A stretch of DNA of 64,000 nucleotides. Origin: Pseudomonas putida (lineage in GTDB: Bacteria; Pseudomonadota; Gammaproteobacteria; Pseudomonadales; Pseudomonadaceae). The notes under the pieces were generated by a model. It saw nothing but the letters and a program-made list of their open reading frames with translations. It was not told the origin of the DNA and ran no database searches. Positions 63,007-64,000 of this stretch are shown here, in pieces (the first letter of the stretch is position 1; each line of letters opens with the position of its first letter). The translations under genes and the position numbers were made by a program. The stretch is taken from contig NZ_MINI01000048.1 in NCBI RefSeq assembly GCF_002906855.1, positions 992,001 to 1,056,000 on the forward strand. Reading direction: 5' to 3'.

Positions 63007-63180
63007 CATGTCCAGTTTCGGGGGCCCTGGTACAGGCAGGCCGGGTGACCCCTTTTTTATTCGCAGTAACGCCGCTTTCGGGGACCTCGGTACAGGCAGG
63101 CCGGGCCATCCCCTCTTTAATTCGCTGTAAGCCCTTTTGGGGACCTTGGTACAGGCAGGCCGAGATATCCCCTCTTTTAT
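63007..63180 (+). ncRNA. nrsZ: NrsZ-like nitrogen-regulated small RNA with three tandem stem-loop units
   Basis: Directly downstream of ntrC, where P. aeruginosa encodes the NtrBC/RpoN-dependent RNA NrsZ (known). The expected start is near 63007. The transcript consists of three imperfect repeats of 59-60 nt, each with GGTACAGGCAGGCCG (63029-63043, 63089-63103, 63148-63162). In each, this is preceded by GGGG and followed by CCCC plus a T-rich run (CCCCTTTTTTATT, CCCCTCTTTAATT, CCCCTCTTTTATT). Every unit can therefore fold as a hairpin with a terminator-like tail; the last is the probable 3' end. It has no reading frame with a ribosome-binding site. Its end overlaps the stop codon of the convergent gene. 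Confidence 0.8.
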
Positions 63181-63185
63181 TCGTG
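63015..63185 (+). repeat. Three tandem ~60-bp direct repeats
   Basis: Units at about 63015-63074, 63075-63133 and 63134-63185 share TTTCGGGG, GGTACAGGCAGGCCG, CCCCT(C/T)TTT and ATTCG in the same order. They are contiguous, with no unique spacers, so this is not a CRISPR array. Confidence 0.9.
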
Positions 63186-63614
63186 CAGTTTCACCTGCAC
63201 CCGCCATCGTCCAGCGTCCTCTGCACCGGCCCATTCGCCGTGCAGGGGACGCGCGGCAATCACCGTCAGCAACAGTCCCTTGTCGCTCTTCTGCAAACGC
63301 CAACCGACCGGCTTGCCTTGCAGGTCTAGCTGACCACGCTGCGCCTTGCCCTCGGCCTCGAACAACAGCGCCACGGTACCTTCGACATTTTCGCCATGCA
63401 GCTTGGGCTCTTCGTTGAACCACAGGTCCAGGCCATCCTGCACCACCTCGACCTGCTCCAGCACATGCTCATCCGGGGCCGTCAGGCGGCCTATCATAAG
63501 GCCCACCAACACACCGAACAGCGCCAGGGAAAGCAGCATGCGCGGCCAGGCCTTCGAACGCAGGTCGGGTTCGGGGGTAGAATGCTCGTCATCTTCACGT
63601 TTGGAGCCGTGCAT
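63177..63614 (-). CDS. Small single-pass inner-membrane protein of unknown function
   Basis: 145 residues from the ATG at 63614. A charged N terminus, one membrane helix (about residues 26-46, MLLSLALFGVLVGLMIGRL) and a ~95-residue soluble, mostly beta domain (LDLWFNEEPKLHGENVEGTVALL split by turns) ending in WRVQVKLHE. I do not recognise a named family. Its start codon overlaps the trmL start on the other strand (CATG), and its stop lies within the last NrsZ-like repeat, so both ends are constrained by neighbours. AAGGA lies about 12 nt before the start. Confidence 0.8.
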   Translation of the reverse strand: MHGSKREDDEHSTPEPDLRSKAWPRMLLSLALFGVLVGLMIGRLTAPDEHVLEQVEVVQDGLDLWFNEEPKLHGENVEGTVALLFEAEGKAQRGQLDLQGKPVGWRLQKSDKGLLLTVIAARPLHGEWAGAEDAGRWRVQVKLHE

Positions 63615-64000
63615 GTTTCACGTCATCCTTTTTCAACCAGAAATTCCGCCGAATACCGGCAACATCATCCGCCTTTGTGCTAACAGCGGTTGCGCCCTGC
63701 ACCTGATCGAGCCGATCAGCTTCGAACTGGACGACAAGCGCCTGCGCCGTGCGGGGCTGGATTACCACGAGTATGCCACGCTCAAGCGCCATGAAAGCCT
63801 GGCCGGATGCCTGGAAAGCCTGGGCAATCCACGGCTGTTCGCCTTCACCACCAAGGGCTCGCACCCGTTCCATGAAGTGGCTTATCAGCCCGGCGATGCG
63901 TTCCTGTTCGGGCCAGAGAGCCGCGGCCTGCCGGCCGAAGTGCTGGACAGCCTGCCGGCCGAGCAACGCCTGCGCCTGCCGATGCGGCCAGGGTGTCGCA
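63613..64000 (+). CDS. trmL: TrmL, tRNA (cytidine/uridine-2'-O-)-methyltransferase, 5' part
   Basis: 129 codons are visible and the frame is open at the window end, so the C terminus is missing. It is a SPOUT-family enzyme that 2'-O-methylates the wobble base 34 of tRNA-Leu. Recognised motifs are MFHVILFQPEIPPNTGNIIR, GLDYHEYA and LFGPESRGLP (SAM-knot region). The ribosome-binding site TTGGAG lies inside the divergent gene, because the two start codons overlap. Confidence 0.95.
   Translation, partial: MFHVILFQPEIPPNTGNIIRLCANSGCALHLIEPISFELDDKRLRRAGLDYHEYATLKRHESLAGCLESLGNPRLFAFTTKGSHPFHEVAYQPGDAFLFGPESRGLPAEVLDSLPAEQRLRLPMRPGCR

Noticed and set aside
63015..63185. CRISPR array at the triple repeat
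   Set aside because: Units are contiguous and imperfect with no unique spacers, no cas genes are present, and a sigma-54 promoter points into the array.

Overview
This window is chromosomal DNA from a fluorescent pseudomonad, most likely the Pseudomonas putida group (putida/entomophila/monteilii/mosselii-like). Gene order and content point there: the pha cluster, ubiEJB-hisIE-tatABC-rsmE, two adjacent HBM-type chemoreceptors, mdoGH, a full five-step hut pathway, fbp-glgP, typA-thiI-glnA-ntrBC-trmL, and several copies of short GC-rich REP palindromes. The species call is inference from remembered synteny, not from a search.

Layout. (1) 1-2.6 kb: end of the medium-chain-length PHA cluster (phaC2 3' end, phaD, and convergent phaI-phaF). 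(2) 2.8-7.5 kb: a 1581-residue toxin-like protein of unknown function, followed by a small PHA-system protein. (3) 8-14 kb: ubiquinone genes (ubiE-ubiJ-ubiB), hisI-hisE, tatABC and rsmE, tightly packed and partly overlapping. (4) 14-18 kb: two methyl-accepting chemotaxis proteins, each with a FliA-type promoter upstream. (5) 18-21 kb: a polar amino-acid ABC transporter. (6) 21-25 kb: mdoGH (osmoregulated periplasmic glucans). (7) 25.5-27 kb: dtd and pip. (8) 27-32.6 kb: an 1842-residue protein with leucine-rich repeats and a C-terminal NEL-type E3 ubiquitin ligase domain with the CxD active-site motif. (9) 32.6-42.6 kb: the hut regulon, with hutF divergent from hutC-hutD and hutU-hutH-hutT-hutI-hutG. 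It carries HutC-type operators and three Crc/Hfq-type CA motifs, and is interrupted by a 221-bp inverted-repeat element. (10) 42.6-50.5 kb: two lipoproteins, an amino-acid-type dCache chemoreceptor, a DUF924 protein, fbp, glgP and a YkgJ-type cysteine-cluster protein. (11) 50.5-53.9 kb: an accessory patch with a predicted small RNA, a frameshifted gene, a low-GC stretch, a strongly structured leader before a DUF6124/DUF3077 pair, and a PhoPQ-related (PqaA-like) protein. (12) 54-64 kb: typA, thiI, glnA, a periplasmic chorismate mutase, ntrB-ntrC, an NrsZ-type nitrogen-regulated RNA, a small membrane protein and trmL (cut by the window end).

The genes form coherent functional blocks. glnA, ntrBC and the NrsZ-like RNA each have a sigma-54 -24/-12 element and an NtrC-type TGCACC-N5-GGTGCA-like site, so about 6 kb holds a self-contained nitrogen-response hub. 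The hut block carries its own repressor, transporter and catabolite-repression signals.

The most interesting items are the two giant toxin/effector-like proteins (one with a ubiquitin-ligase domain in a region with no visible secretion genes), the triplicated stem-loop RNA downstream of ntrC, the promoter-hairpins-terminator small RNA at 50.5 kb, and the mutually exclusive hairpins ahead of the DUF6124 gene. No rRNA, tRNA, CRISPR array or transposase gene was seen.
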